64,000 nt of DNA from Paenibacillus_E violae. Its GTDB lineage: Bacteria > Bacillota > Bacilli > Paenibacillales > NBRC-103111. This document shows, piece by piece, positions 17,517 to 26,700 of the stretch; the stretch's first letter is position 1, and every line of letters starts with the position of its first letter. A program made the translations under genes and the position numbers. The notes below the pieces were generated by a model. That model worked only from the letters and a program-made list of their open reading frames with translations, had not been told where the DNA came from and did no database searches. Location: positions 62,001 through 126,000 of the forward strand of contig NZ_JAWCUD010000005.1 of assembly GCF_032461945.1 (NCBI RefSeq), read 5' to 3'.

Positions 17517-17909
17517 GATGTGTTTTGCCACCGCGTCCCCCACTCGTTCCTGCACCCACACCCACCTTAATCTGCTGTATTCAGCCCCATCAATTCCCCC
17601 ATCTAGCTACTTAACACCCAAACCGCATCCCCCACTCGCGCCTACATCCACATTCACTTTGACCTCCTGCATCCATCCCCACCATATTCACTCCATCCAA
17701 CCACCGCAACTCCGTGCCCGCACCCACATCCTACTACTCCAGTGGGAAGCTGTACCTGAGGGCCAATAATCATCTCCCTCCCCAATAATCATCATCTCAC
17801 ATCCTAGAAGAACCAGGTCGAAATGAGTAAATGATTATTTCGGTACCTACATAAGACCTTGTAACGTGGAATTTGTAGCAAACAAACAATTCACGGAGGT
17901 CTAAAAAAT
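17517..17909. other. G-depleted tract and leader of the second solute-binding protein gene
   Basis: From about 17522 to 17750 the plus strand has very few G residues, being made of C, T and A (repeated CCCAC, ATCC and CACCC words). No gene is supported: the open frame of 140 codons that spans it is low-complexity. The last 130 bp, up to the GGAGGTC ribosome binding site at 17896, should hold the promoter of the 17910 gene; I could not assign -35/-10 boxes with confidence. Confidence 0.5.
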
Positions 17910-19448
17910 ATGAAGAGAAATTTCGTCTCGATACCGCTCGGCATTCTGCTCGTATCTAGCTTTGCACTTGCAGCCTGCTCAGACGGAGGCAAGGCCACTC
18001 CTGCAGCTACGACGGCAGCAGCCGGTACAACAGCAGCACCAAAAGCAACGGCCGATACAACGCCAGCCTCGATCACCATTATGGCGCCACTGAACACAGC
18101 ACAAACGCCACCAGATACAATCATCAAAGAACTCGAAAAATTAACAAACACGAAGCTGACCTATCAATTTTTCCCTGCTGATACGTACGAGGAGAAGCTA
18201 AACACAACGTTCGCGACCGGTGCACTGCCGCAAGTGACGTACTTGAAAAACCAAGCGACTTTCATTCAAATGAAATCCGCCATCCGCGACGGCCAATTCT
18301 GGGAAATCGGACCGCTGCTCAAAGACTTCCCGAACTTGAGCAAGCTGAAGTCCACAACGAATGACAATACAAAAGTAGACGGCAAGCTATACACGCTTTA
18401 TCGTGGCGTAGACATCGCCCGCCAAGGTCTTATCTACCGCAAAGACTGGGCCGATAAGCTGGGCTTGAAGCCACCGTCTAACATGGATGAGCTGTACGCG
18501 ATGGCAAAAGCCTTCACAGAGCAAGACCCTGATGGCAATGGCAAAAAGGACACCATCGGCCTAACAGACCGTAACGATCTCATCTACGGTGCTTTCAAAA
18601 CAGCAGCAACTTGGCTAGGCGTTCCGAACAACTGGGGCGTGAAAGACGGCAAGCTGCAACCGGAGTTCATGTTCCCTGAATATGTGAAGTCGATGGATTA
18701 CTTCAAAAAGCTGCGCGACGAAGGCTTGATGAATAAAGACTTCGCAGCAACAAGTAAAACCGACCAACAAAAGCTGTTCACGAACGGTACGGCAGGGATG
18801 TACATCGGAGCTATGACAGACGTTTCTTCCCTGAATAAGGATCTGGTCAAAAACGTGCCAACAGCCGTGGTAGACGTACACAGCATGGTAGCAGGACCTG
18901 ACGGCAAATTCGCTGCATGGGCGCTCCCAGGTTACGCGAACGTTGTGCTATTCCCGAAATCTGCAATCAAAAACGAAGCTGAGCTGAGAAAAGTCCTCGC
19001 CTTCTTCGACAAAATGATGACGCCTGAAGTAGCGAACCTAGCAAACTGGGGTATCAAAGATGTTAACTACAGTGTAATCGACGGCAAAGCGAAAAAGCTG
19101 GATGAAGAGAAATGGACACGTGAAGTGAAGCCGTTCACTGACGCAGCCATCGGTGATGAAGATACATCAGGAAGACTGCTCGGTATTCCAACGATCCCTG
19201 CTCAAGGCAAAGCGGATGAGCAGAAAATTGCGAATCTGAAATTCGCTGTACAAGACCCTGTGGCAGCGCTTGACTCCAAAACAAACTTGGAAAAAGGCGT
19301 TCAACTCCAAGACGTTATCAAAGATGCAACGAACAAATACATCTACGGCAGCATTGATAAGGCTGGATTCGATAAGGCCATCGAGGACTGGAAAAACCGC
19401 GGAGGCAACAAAATCATCGAAGAGTACAACGCTTTATACAAAAAATAA
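17910..19448 (+). CDS. Extracellular solute-binding lipoprotein, oligosaccharide ABC transporter (second paralogue)
   Basis: 512 residues with lipobox LAAC (Cys23), an Ala/Thr-rich linker (about 30-50), and the LplA-type binding-protein body. The calcium-loop-like DPDGNGKKDTIGLTDRNDLIYGAF matches that of the first paralogue. It is followed directly by the two permease genes, so this is the working binding protein of the importer. Codon choice (AAA, ACA, GCA, CTG-rich and few rare codons) looks more biased than in neighbours, as for an abundant protein. A weak hairpin at about 19494-19530 could reduce read-through into the permeases, giving excess binding protein. Confidence 0.93.
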   Translation: MKRNFVSIPLGILLVSSFALAACSDGGKATPAATTAAAGTTAAPKATADTTPASITIMAPLNTAQTPPDTIIKELEKLTNTKLTYQFFPADTYEEKLNTTFATGALPQVTYLKNQATFIQMKSAIRDGQFWEIGPLLKDFPNLSKLKSTTNDNTKVDGKLYTLYRGVDIARQGLIYRKDWADKLGLKPPSNMDELYAMAKAFTEQDPDGNGKKDTIGLTDRNDLIYGAFKTAATWLGVPNNWGVKDGKLQPEFMFPEYVKSMDYFKKLRDEGLMNKDFAATSKTDQQKLFTNGTAGMYIGAMTDVSSLNKDLVKNVPTAVVDVHSMVAGPDGKFAAWALPGYANVVLFPKSAIKNEAELRKVLAFFDKMMTPEVANLANWGIKDVNYSVIDGKAKKLDEEKWTREVKPFTDAAIGDEDTSGRLLGIPTIPAQGKADEQKIANLKFAVQDPVAALDSKTNLEKGVQLQDVIKDATNKYIYGSIDKAGFDKAIEDWKNRGGNKIIEEYNALYKK

Positions 19449-19493
19449 GCCGTGGACTGGAAACAAGGAAATCATACTGGTTTCTAATCGGGG

Positions 19494-19530
19494 AGGCTGC
19501 TGATCATCAGGGGCAGTCTTCTCGTTTTTA
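19494..19530 (+). terminator. Possible attenuating hairpin between binding protein and permease genes
   Basis: CTGCTGAT / ATCAGGGGCAG dyad followed by TCTTCTCGTTTTT. The stem is imperfect, so it may be a partial terminator or an mRNA stabiliser. Confidence 0.4.
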
Positions 19531-19556
19531 GGAAACATCGGGAAAGGAAGAGAATT

Positions 19557-20510
19557 ATGCAGGACGTACATGCTGTGCAAAGTGTGGTGGAAAGGAAACA
19601 TCAGAGCAGTGAGTTAGGCAGGCGGCTATGGAGGAACAAATGGATTTATGTCATGCTGCTGCCGGGTATTTTATATTTTATCGTGTTTAAATATGTCCCG
19701 ATGTATGGATTGATCATCTCGTTCCAGAACTATAAGCCGTTCAAAGGGGTTAGCGGGAGCGAATGGGTAGGTTTTGAACATTTTCAGCGGTTGTTTACAG
19801 AGCCTGATTTCTTAAATATTTTGAGCAATACGTTAATTTTATTTGTGATGAACATCCTGTTTTACTTCCCGATCCCGATTATCATGGCCTTGATGCTCAA
19901 TGAGGTGAGAGGGGAATTTTTTAAGAAAACGTTTCAAACGATCGTCTATTTGCCGCACTTTATGTCTTGGGTCATCATCGTTTCGATCTCTTTCGTTATG
20001 TTGACGATGGACGGCGGGATTATTAACGACATTATTGAATATTTCGGTTTTGAGAAAATCAATTTCCTTTTGGCACCGGAATGGTTTAGACCGATGTACA
20101 TTCTTCAAGTCATCTGGCGGGAAGCCGGCTGGGGGACGATCATTTATCTGGCGGCGATTGCCTCTATTGATCCTGGATTGTATGAGGCGGCACGTATGGA
20201 CGGTGCAGGACGTTTGCGCCAAATGTGGCACATTACGCTTCCGGCATTGCGCAGTGTCATTATTGTTTTGTTAATTTTGAAAATTGGTGCGGTTCTCGAA
20301 CTCGGTTTTGAACATGTGTACTTGCTGCTTAACTCTATGAACCGAAATGTTGCGGAGATCATTGATACTTATGTATATACAGCGGGTTTAAAACAAGGCC
20401 AATTCAGCTACAGCGCAGCGATCGGATTATTCAAATCGTTTATCGGACTTGTACTGGTGATGATTGTCAACCGCATTGCGAAGAAAATGGGCGAAGAAGG
20501 CGTGTACTAA
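19557..20510 (+). CDS. Sugar ABC transporter permease (LplB/YteP type)
   Basis: 317 residues with six hydrophobic helices. The N-terminal motif MYGLIISFQNYKPFKG is characteristic of the LplB/YteP subfamily. The EAA loop that contacts the ATPase is GLYEAARMDGAGRLRQMWHITLPALR near 220-245. It is the first permease subunit of the importer fed by the 17910 lipoprotein. No ATPase gene is present; these systems commonly borrow a shared MsmK-type ATPase encoded elsewhere. In the same operon as the following permease and hydrolase genes. Confidence 0.95.
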   Translation: MQDVHAVQSVVERKHQSSELGRRLWRNKWIYVMLLPGILYFIVFKYVPMYGLIISFQNYKPFKGVSGSEWVGFEHFQRLFTEPDFLNILSNTLILFVMNILFYFPIPIIMALMLNEVRGEFFKKTFQTIVYLPHFMSWVIIVSISFVMLTMDGGIINDIIEYFGFEKINFLLAPEWFRPMYILQVIWREAGWGTIIYLAAIASIDPGLYEAARMDGAGRLRQMWHITLPALRSVIIVLLILKIGAVLELGFEHVYLLLNSMNRNVAEIIDTYVYTAGLKQGQFSYSAAIGLFKSFIGLVLVMIVNRIAKKMGEEGVY

Positions 20511-20551
20511 GCAAGGCAAAGAAAGGCAAAGAAAGGCAGGAGGGCTGCACC

Positions 20552-21427
20552 ATGGTAGAGGATAGAACATTAGCCGGGCGAATGTTTAGCATCATTAACT
20601 ATTTGCTCTTAACGATTATTGGTTTGATTACCGTGATTCCTTTTGTGCATGTCGTGGCGGGATCCTTTACGACCAGCGCGGAGATGGCGGCGAAGAAGTT
20701 CGTCATTATTCCAACGGAATGGAGCATTGAGGCTTACCGGTTTATTTTTTCGACGAATACGATTTTTAAAGCGATGGGCGTTTCCATCTGGACGACGCTG
20801 CTCGGAACGATCATTTCGATGTTCATCACAGCACTCATGGCGTACGGCTTGTCCCGCAGAGATGTGGATGGCCGCAAAGTGATCATGTTCATGGTTGTGT
20901 TCACAATGTTGTTCCACGGCGGTTTAGTGCCAACGTTCCTGGTTGTAAAAGAATTAGGGATGATCGACTCTTATATGGCTTTAATTTTACCATCGGCTGT
21001 TTCAGCGTTTAACTTGATTATTTTGAAAAACTTTTTCCAAAACATCCCGGAAGGTCTGGAAGAGTCGGCGAAAATCGATGGCTGCAGCGACTTCGGCATT
21101 TTGTTCCGCATTGTCTTGCCTTTGTCGATGCCGGCGATTGCTACGATTTCCCTCTTCTATGCCGTAACGTACTGGAATACCTACCTGAGCGCAATTCTTT
21201 ATCTGAATGAGAGCGCGATGTGGCCGATTCAGGTACTACTAAGACAAATTGTCGTTCTCGCAAGCGGAATGGATCATAGCGTGGATCTCGACAGCGTGAC
21301 GCCGCCTCCGGCTCAGTCCATCAAGATGGCGGTTATCGTTGTAGCGACATTACCAATCCTTGTTGTTTATCCATTTTTGCAAAAGCATTTTGCGAAAGGC
21401 GCGATGATCGGTTCCATTAAAGGGTAA
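20552..21427 (+). CDS. Sugar ABC transporter permease (YtcP/LplC type)
   Basis: 291 residues with six helices. Typical opening of the subfamily (IINYLLLTIIGLITVIPFVHVVAGSFTT), the EAA loop GLEESAKIDGCSDFGILFRIVLPLSMPAIATI near 170-200, and a C-terminal YPFLQKHFAKGAMIGSIKG that is nearly invariant in YtcP proteins. It pairs with the 19557 permease to import pectin- or rhamnogalacturonan-derived oligosaccharides. Strong AGGAGGG ribosome binding site. Confidence 0.95.
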   Translation: MVEDRTLAGRMFSIINYLLLTIIGLITVIPFVHVVAGSFTTSAEMAAKKFVIIPTEWSIEAYRFIFSTNTIFKAMGVSIWTTLLGTIISMFITALMAYGLSRRDVDGRKVIMFMVVFTMLFHGGLVPTFLVVKELGMIDSYMALILPSAVSAFNLIILKNFFQNIPEGLEESAKIDGCSDFGILFRIVLPLSMPAIATISLFYAVTYWNTYLSAILYLNESAMWPIQVLLRQIVVLASGMDHSVDLDSVTPPPAQSIKMAVIVVATLPILVVYPFLQKHFAKGAMIGSIKG

Positions 21428-21443
21428 AAGAAAGGATTCCAAC

Positions 21444-22526
21444 ATGCAGATGTCTAAGCATATCGAAGAGATCCGTGAGCTTCTTGCGGACATGGACGGT
21501 TTGTTTGCCGGGTTTCACGACTGGCTATGGGGACAGTACGACGCGGAAAGCGGCGGTTTCTATTATGCAAATAGTTCTAAACAGCTGCCCGCCAGCAGTG
21601 GTGTCCCAGACATTGAATCAACGGCGCAAGCGCTCAATATTATGGAGCGCTTCGGCTTACTAAGCAGCCTGCCGGCGGAGATGAAGCGGGGGCTTACACG
21701 CTTTTTTCAGAAAAGGCAGGACCCTGTATCTGGGTATTTCTATGATGCGAATCCGCTTATGCGCGAAGATGAAGTGATGGTGGCGCGGGCCATCTCCTAC
21801 AGCCGTAACGCGCTAAGGAAACTCGGCGGGCAGCCGCTGTATCCGCTGCCCTATGAGGCACAGCAAGCGCCGGCTTATATGGACTCACCGCAAAGCTATC
21901 TGGCATGGCTGCAGTCGGTGCCGCTCGTGAACAGCTGGCGTGGCTGCGACCGTCTGTCTACCTCCAGCGTGTACGTGCGGCAGGTAGAACCGGAGGAGCG
22001 CAGGGGGGCTTACGCGAAGACGGCGTTTGACTTCTTTGCCGAAAAGCAGGACCCGCATACCGGACTATGGGGCGAAGGTTCCTACTATGTGCGGATATCG
22101 GGGACGTTCAAGCTGCACATTTTTTATGATCACTTCGGGATTCCACTGCCGCGCGAAGATCTGATTTACCAAAGCATCCTTATAGCGCTAAGGCAGGAGG
22201 AAGCAGCGGATATGTGTTATATCCGCAATCCGATTCACTTGCTTTCGTATATGAAGCTGTCGATCCCAGAGGAAGAGCTGCGCGAAATCATCCAGATTAC
22301 ACTCACGAATATGCGAAGACTGCTGCGCGCTGACGGTGGCTTTTCCCGTGAGCTTGCTCATTCTCCGACAGCGCCTAACGTCGCTCAGGTCAAGCCAGGC
22401 GAGTACTATCCCGGCATGCCGAAGGCCGTACACATTGGCGGCGGCAAGGTCGAAGGCGATATGAACGCTGGGACGCAAGCGCTGCTAATTCGCTCCGTTT
22501 GCCATCAGTTGGCTGGAAATCCATAA
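21444..22526 (+). CDS. Unknown protein of the pectin operon, probable alpha/alpha-toroid
   Basis: 360 residues, no signal peptide, so cytoplasmic. I do not recognise the family with certainty. Repeated motifs of the kind found in (alpha/alpha) toroid enzymes are visible: DAESGGFYYANS (about 33-44), DPVSGYFYDANP (about 92-103) and DPHTGLWGEGSY (about 205-216). Conserved aromatic and acidic residues follow, as in terpene-cyclase-like or heparinase-like barrels. Position between the permeases and a GH105 hydrolase, with short gaps (16 and 31 bp), points to a role in breaking down the imported oligosaccharide, but no catalytic residue can be named. It could be a lyase, a hydrolase or a non-catalytic partner. 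Confidence 0.7.
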   Translation: MQMSKHIEEIRELLADMDGLFAGFHDWLWGQYDAESGGFYYANSSKQLPASSGVPDIESTAQALNIMERFGLLSSLPAEMKRGLTRFFQKRQDPVSGYFYDANPLMREDEVMVARAISYSRNALRKLGGQPLYPLPYEAQQAPAYMDSPQSYLAWLQSVPLVNSWRGCDRLSTSSVYVRQVEPEERRGAYAKTAFDFFAEKQDPHTGLWGEGSYYVRISGTFKLHIFYDHFGIPLPREDLIYQSILIALRQEEAADMCYIRNPIHLLSYMKLSIPEEELREIIQITLTNMRRLLRADGGFSRELAHSPTAPNVAQVKPGEYYPGMPKAVHIGGGKVEGDMNAGTQALLIRSVCHQLAGNP

Positions 22527-22557
22527 ATCTATATAGGAATAGAGAGGGAAACTTACT

Positions 22558-23661
22558 ATGACGGATATTTATGCAAAATCACCTATGGAATGGGCGCGAG
22601 CTGCCTGTGATTCCATTATGAGCCAGTATACACCGATGGAACTGCCGCCCGCCGGGCGTTGGCATTATCATCAAGGTGTGTTTTTATGCGGGATGGAAAT
22701 GCTTTGGGCAGCTGAAAAGGATGATCGCTACGACGCCTACATTCAGGCTTATGTAGATGGCCTGATTGACGATAACGGCAATCTTTACTTTGCTCGCGAT
22801 GAGCTTGATGCCGTGCAGGCCGGACTTTTGTTGTTCCGTTTGGAGAAGAAGACGGGACGCACGAAATACCGGATCGCTGCCGACAAGCTGAGAAATTTGC
22901 TTAACACGATCAACCTGACGTCAGAAGGCGGGTACTGGCATAAAGACAAATACGCCTACAACATGTGGCTCGACGGTTTGTATATGGCGGGTGTCTTCTC
23001 GCTGAAATATGCGAATGCTTACGGTGATCTCGCTCTGCGCGATACTGTGCTGCATCAAGAAGGACTGATGCGCAAGTACATGAAAGACGACGCAACAGGG
23101 TTGCTCTACCACGCATGGGACGAGAGCCGCAAAATGCCTTGGGCCAATGCCGAAACCGGCTGTTCACCCGAGTTCTGGGGCCGTTCGCTTGGCTGGTACG
23201 GTCTTGCCCTCGCGCAGTTCCTGGATGAGCTGCCTGCGGATGAGCCGGGGCGCGAGGTTTTGGTCGACTCCCTGCGGGAGTTCGTTCATGCCTTGATTCG
23301 TTACCAGGATGCCGAGAGCGGACTGTGGTATCAAGTCGTAGACAAAGGCGATCAACCGGATAATTGGTTGGAGTCCTCCTGTACAAGTCTGTTCGTTTAC
23401 ACGATCGCCAAGGCGGTTAAACACGGTGTTGTCGGCGGGGAGTGTGCGGCTGCAGCAGTGAAGGGGTATGAAGGCTTGATCCGCACGCTAAAATTCGATG
23501 AGCAGGAACGGGTCATCCTGCCTTTGATCTGCATCGGTACGTCAGCCGGCGATTACGAAAACTACGTAACACGCCCAACTAGCGAAAATGACCTGCATGG
23601 CGTAGGGGCTTTTGTTATGGCTTGTGTGGAAGTCGAGTCACTCGTTAAACAGACCGTATAG
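22558..23661 (+). CDS. Glycoside hydrolase family 105, unsaturated rhamnogalacturonyl hydrolase (YteR/YesR-like)
   Basis: 367 residues, cytoplasmic, alpha/alpha-6 barrel. Family signatures: DKYAYNMWLDGLYMAGVF, whose Asp139 corresponds to the catalytic acid (Asp143 in B. subtilis YteR), and CSPEFWGRSLGWYGLALAQFLDELP. GH105 enzymes remove the unsaturated galacturonosyl residue left by pectate and rhamnogalacturonan lyases. The enzyme therefore completes the path lyase outside the cell, import, then hydrolysis inside. Last gene of the permease operon; a long-loop terminator follows. Confidence 0.93.
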   Translation: MTDIYAKSPMEWARAACDSIMSQYTPMELPPAGRWHYHQGVFLCGMEMLWAAEKDDRYDAYIQAYVDGLIDDNGNLYFARDELDAVQAGLLLFRLEKKTGRTKYRIAADKLRNLLNTINLTSEGGYWHKDKYAYNMWLDGLYMAGVFSLKYANAYGDLALRDTVLHQEGLMRKYMKDDATGLLYHAWDESRKMPWANAETGCSPEFWGRSLGWYGLALAQFLDELPADEPGREVLVDSLREFVHALIRYQDAESGLWYQVVDKGDQPDNWLESSCTSLFVYTIAKAVKHGVVGGECAAAAVKGYEGLIRTLKFDEQERVILPLICIGTSAGDYENYVTRPTSENDLHGVGAFVMACVEVESLVKQTV

Positions 23662-23670
23662 GCATCTAAG

Positions 23671-23717
23671 AGAAACAGACGTAAGAGCAGAGCATCACCT
23701 GTTATTCGTCTGTTTCT
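23671..23717 (+). terminator. Terminator after GH105 gene
   Basis: Perfect 11-bp stem AGAAACAGACG / CGTCTGTTTCT with a 25-base loop, followed by TTCTTA. The U-tract is weak. Confidence 0.6.
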
Positions 23718-23776
23718 TTCTTATGATTATGTAAACGCATACATTTTAATTATCAGATAAAAGGAGAGATACAGCT

Positions 23777-26700
23777 TTGAATAAACGGCGTATGATTTCG
23801 GTATTCATGTCTGTGATTTTGATGTTTTCGATGCTTCCGGTGGCGTTAGCTGCGGATGTGATTCCATGGGAATTCAGTGCCTTCGGCGCAGGGACTAGTA
23901 GTATAAATACACCAGTGCCAACCATGAATGCAGACGGTTCCGTTACCCTGTTAGCCAAAGACGGGAAACTGGCTAGCACAGAAGAAGGGATATCTTATTA
24001 TTTTAAAAAGTTAGAGAAAGATGCCAACCTTGAGATTCGTGCAACAGCGACTGTAGGCAATTTTAATAGTAAAAATCCGCCATCCACACCCAATCAGAAA
24101 TCGTTCGGGCTGATGCTGCGCGGAAGTTTTGCGCAAGGTAGCGCCAAACAATCATCGAACTATATAGCCATTGGAGGCATGGGGGATAAAGACAATACGC
24201 CGAATGTGGTACAAGCTATTTATAAACAAGGCGTTACCGGGACTACTTCCGATGCTGCAAATACGAACAAGAAATTACTATTTAGCGGAGTGAGGGCTCC
24301 TGCACCTAAAGAGGTATATAATTTTAAAATCAAAAAATCCGGTGACGCTTTCGAGTTAACTGTCAATGGAGTCACACAAATCTTAACAGTTAATGACCTG
24401 TTTGATGGCAATGATCAGCTGTATGCCGGGTTATATGTCGCCAGAGATGCAGAGATCACTTTCAGCAATTATGACATTAAAGTGGATGAGAGAGTACCAA
24501 AACAGCTGAAATTAAATACAACTTTTATGAAAAAGGACTACTTTATCAAAGATAACCTCGACCTTACTGGCTTAAAAGTAACAGCCGTGTATGCGGATAA
24601 TCACGAAGAGGAGCTTTCATTAGGAGATTATCTTGTGACGGGGTTTGATAACAGTGTGGTGGGAACGAATCTCATTACAATCTATTTCAACGGTCAAACA
24701 GCCACCATTCCTTTAAACATGAAGAACTTAGTCGTCACCGCCATGGACATCCGCTACAAGCCGGCCAAAACCGACTACTACCCGGAGGAATTCTTCGATC
24801 CGCAAGGCCTGACAGTGCTGGGACAATTCAACGGAGGCGACGTTTGGTCCGAAATGTCCGATTCGCAATATACATTTTCCCTTCCGCCAGCGGCTGCAAC
24901 CGTATCGAACGCAACCTATACACTCAAGACACCGGGAACCCATACCGTTACGGTTAGGTCCACAGTGACCACAACCACCTATGCGACATTCGATGTCACC
25001 GTGAAAAACGCCCAGCTAACGGGCTTGGACATCAAACAGCTGCCGCAGAAAACCCAATTTTTCGTTGGCAAAAATTTCGATCCGGCCGGCTTGGTTGTAG
25101 AGGCGAAGTACAGCGATGCTTCAACCGTTAGATTATTGCGAAGCGACTACACGCTTTCAGCGCCGGATATGTCGACGGCAGGTACGAAGGAGATTACGGT
25201 TACTTATAAAAATGTGCCCCAAACTGATAAGACGGTTAAATTTCCTATTATAGTAAAACAGCGAACGGTTATCGGAAGCCAAGTTACCGGATATCCGAAA
25301 ACAACCTATGCCATTGGGGAGTCTTTTGACCCGGCAGGTTTAGAGGTGAAGGCGGTTTATGACAGCGGGGATCAGGAACTGTTGGCCGATGCCCAGTTCA
25401 CGCTAGATACTTCAGCTTTTGACAGCACAAATGCAGGTGTATATTCCATTACGATTACGCCTGTAAATGCAGCCATTCCACCAACCGTACTGCAAGTATC
25501 CGTCGTTGAACCTAGAGAGCACGAGTGGAAAGTCATCCGCTTTGGGCAATCCACCTCAAACACGAACAACACGGTTACGGTCGTTGAGCCAGGTAAATCA
25601 GCTACACTTGTCGCCTTAGAAGGCGGCGGTAAAGTGACTGGCGACCACGATGGGATTAGCTTTTACTATACGGAGCTGGATGCGGTCAAAGACAACTTTG
25701 AATTATCTGCGGATATCAAAGTTGTTGCGTATGCCAAAGATCCGCATGACGGCCAAGAATCGTTCGGCATCATGGCCAGAGACGCGATCGGAACGGCCGG
25801 AGACTCCGCCGTATTTGCTTCCAACATAGCTGCCGTTGGCGGATACAGCGGCGGCACAACGAAGCAGAACGGTACGCAGTTGTTCGTCAGAACCGGCGTT
25901 ACAGCTCCGAATGGCACTGGCAGCCAAGGTGTTCAAAGCAAGATGTTGAGTGCGGTGAAACCAGCCCTCGCGAATACCTATCCAGCGGCTAATTATAAGC
26001 TAACGCTGACGAAAACCAATAGCGGTTTCACGGGTCGATTAAACACCGATAAGGCCGAAGAGATTTTTGCGCCGGATATTATGACGGTGCAGGATGGCGA
26101 CAAGATGTATGTCGGCTTCTTCACCGCTCGTCTGGCAACGATTGAAGTGAGCGGCATAGACCTGAAGGTGACCGCTGCTCAAACGGATGCGCCCAAGAAG
26201 GAGCCTGCTCCGGCAGCCATCGATCCGGATATGAGCCTGACCGGGCTGACGAGAACTTCAACGACCGCGTATTCCTTTGGGCTGAAATCCAATGTCAGCG
26301 GTGTGGTGACGATCAAGCAAGGATCGAGCTTCCTTGCCCAAAATGCTCAAATTCATGCGGGACAGCCGCTTGTGCTTAACACAACGGTTACGGCTAACAC
26401 GTATACCAACTTTAGCGCGGCTTTCGTGCCCGACGATACACAATATTTGGCGAACTACGGCAAAATCATGAAAAACTTCACCGTCGATATGAAAACCTAT
26501 GTGGATAACGGTGACATCTACGTATCGCCGGCAGGAACTGCGAGTGGGGACGGTACAATCAACAACCCTCTCGATCTGGATACGGCCATTGATTATGTGA
26601 AATCAGGCCAGACCATCATCCTGCTGGACGGCAGATATGTACGCAGCGCCAAGCTGGAGATCAAAAAAGGCAATGACGGCACGGCCGATGCCATGAAATC

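Noticed and set aside
17347..17769. 140-codon open frame
   Set aside because: Starts inside array C and runs through the G-depleted tract; composition is Pro/Thr/His-rich and low-complexity.
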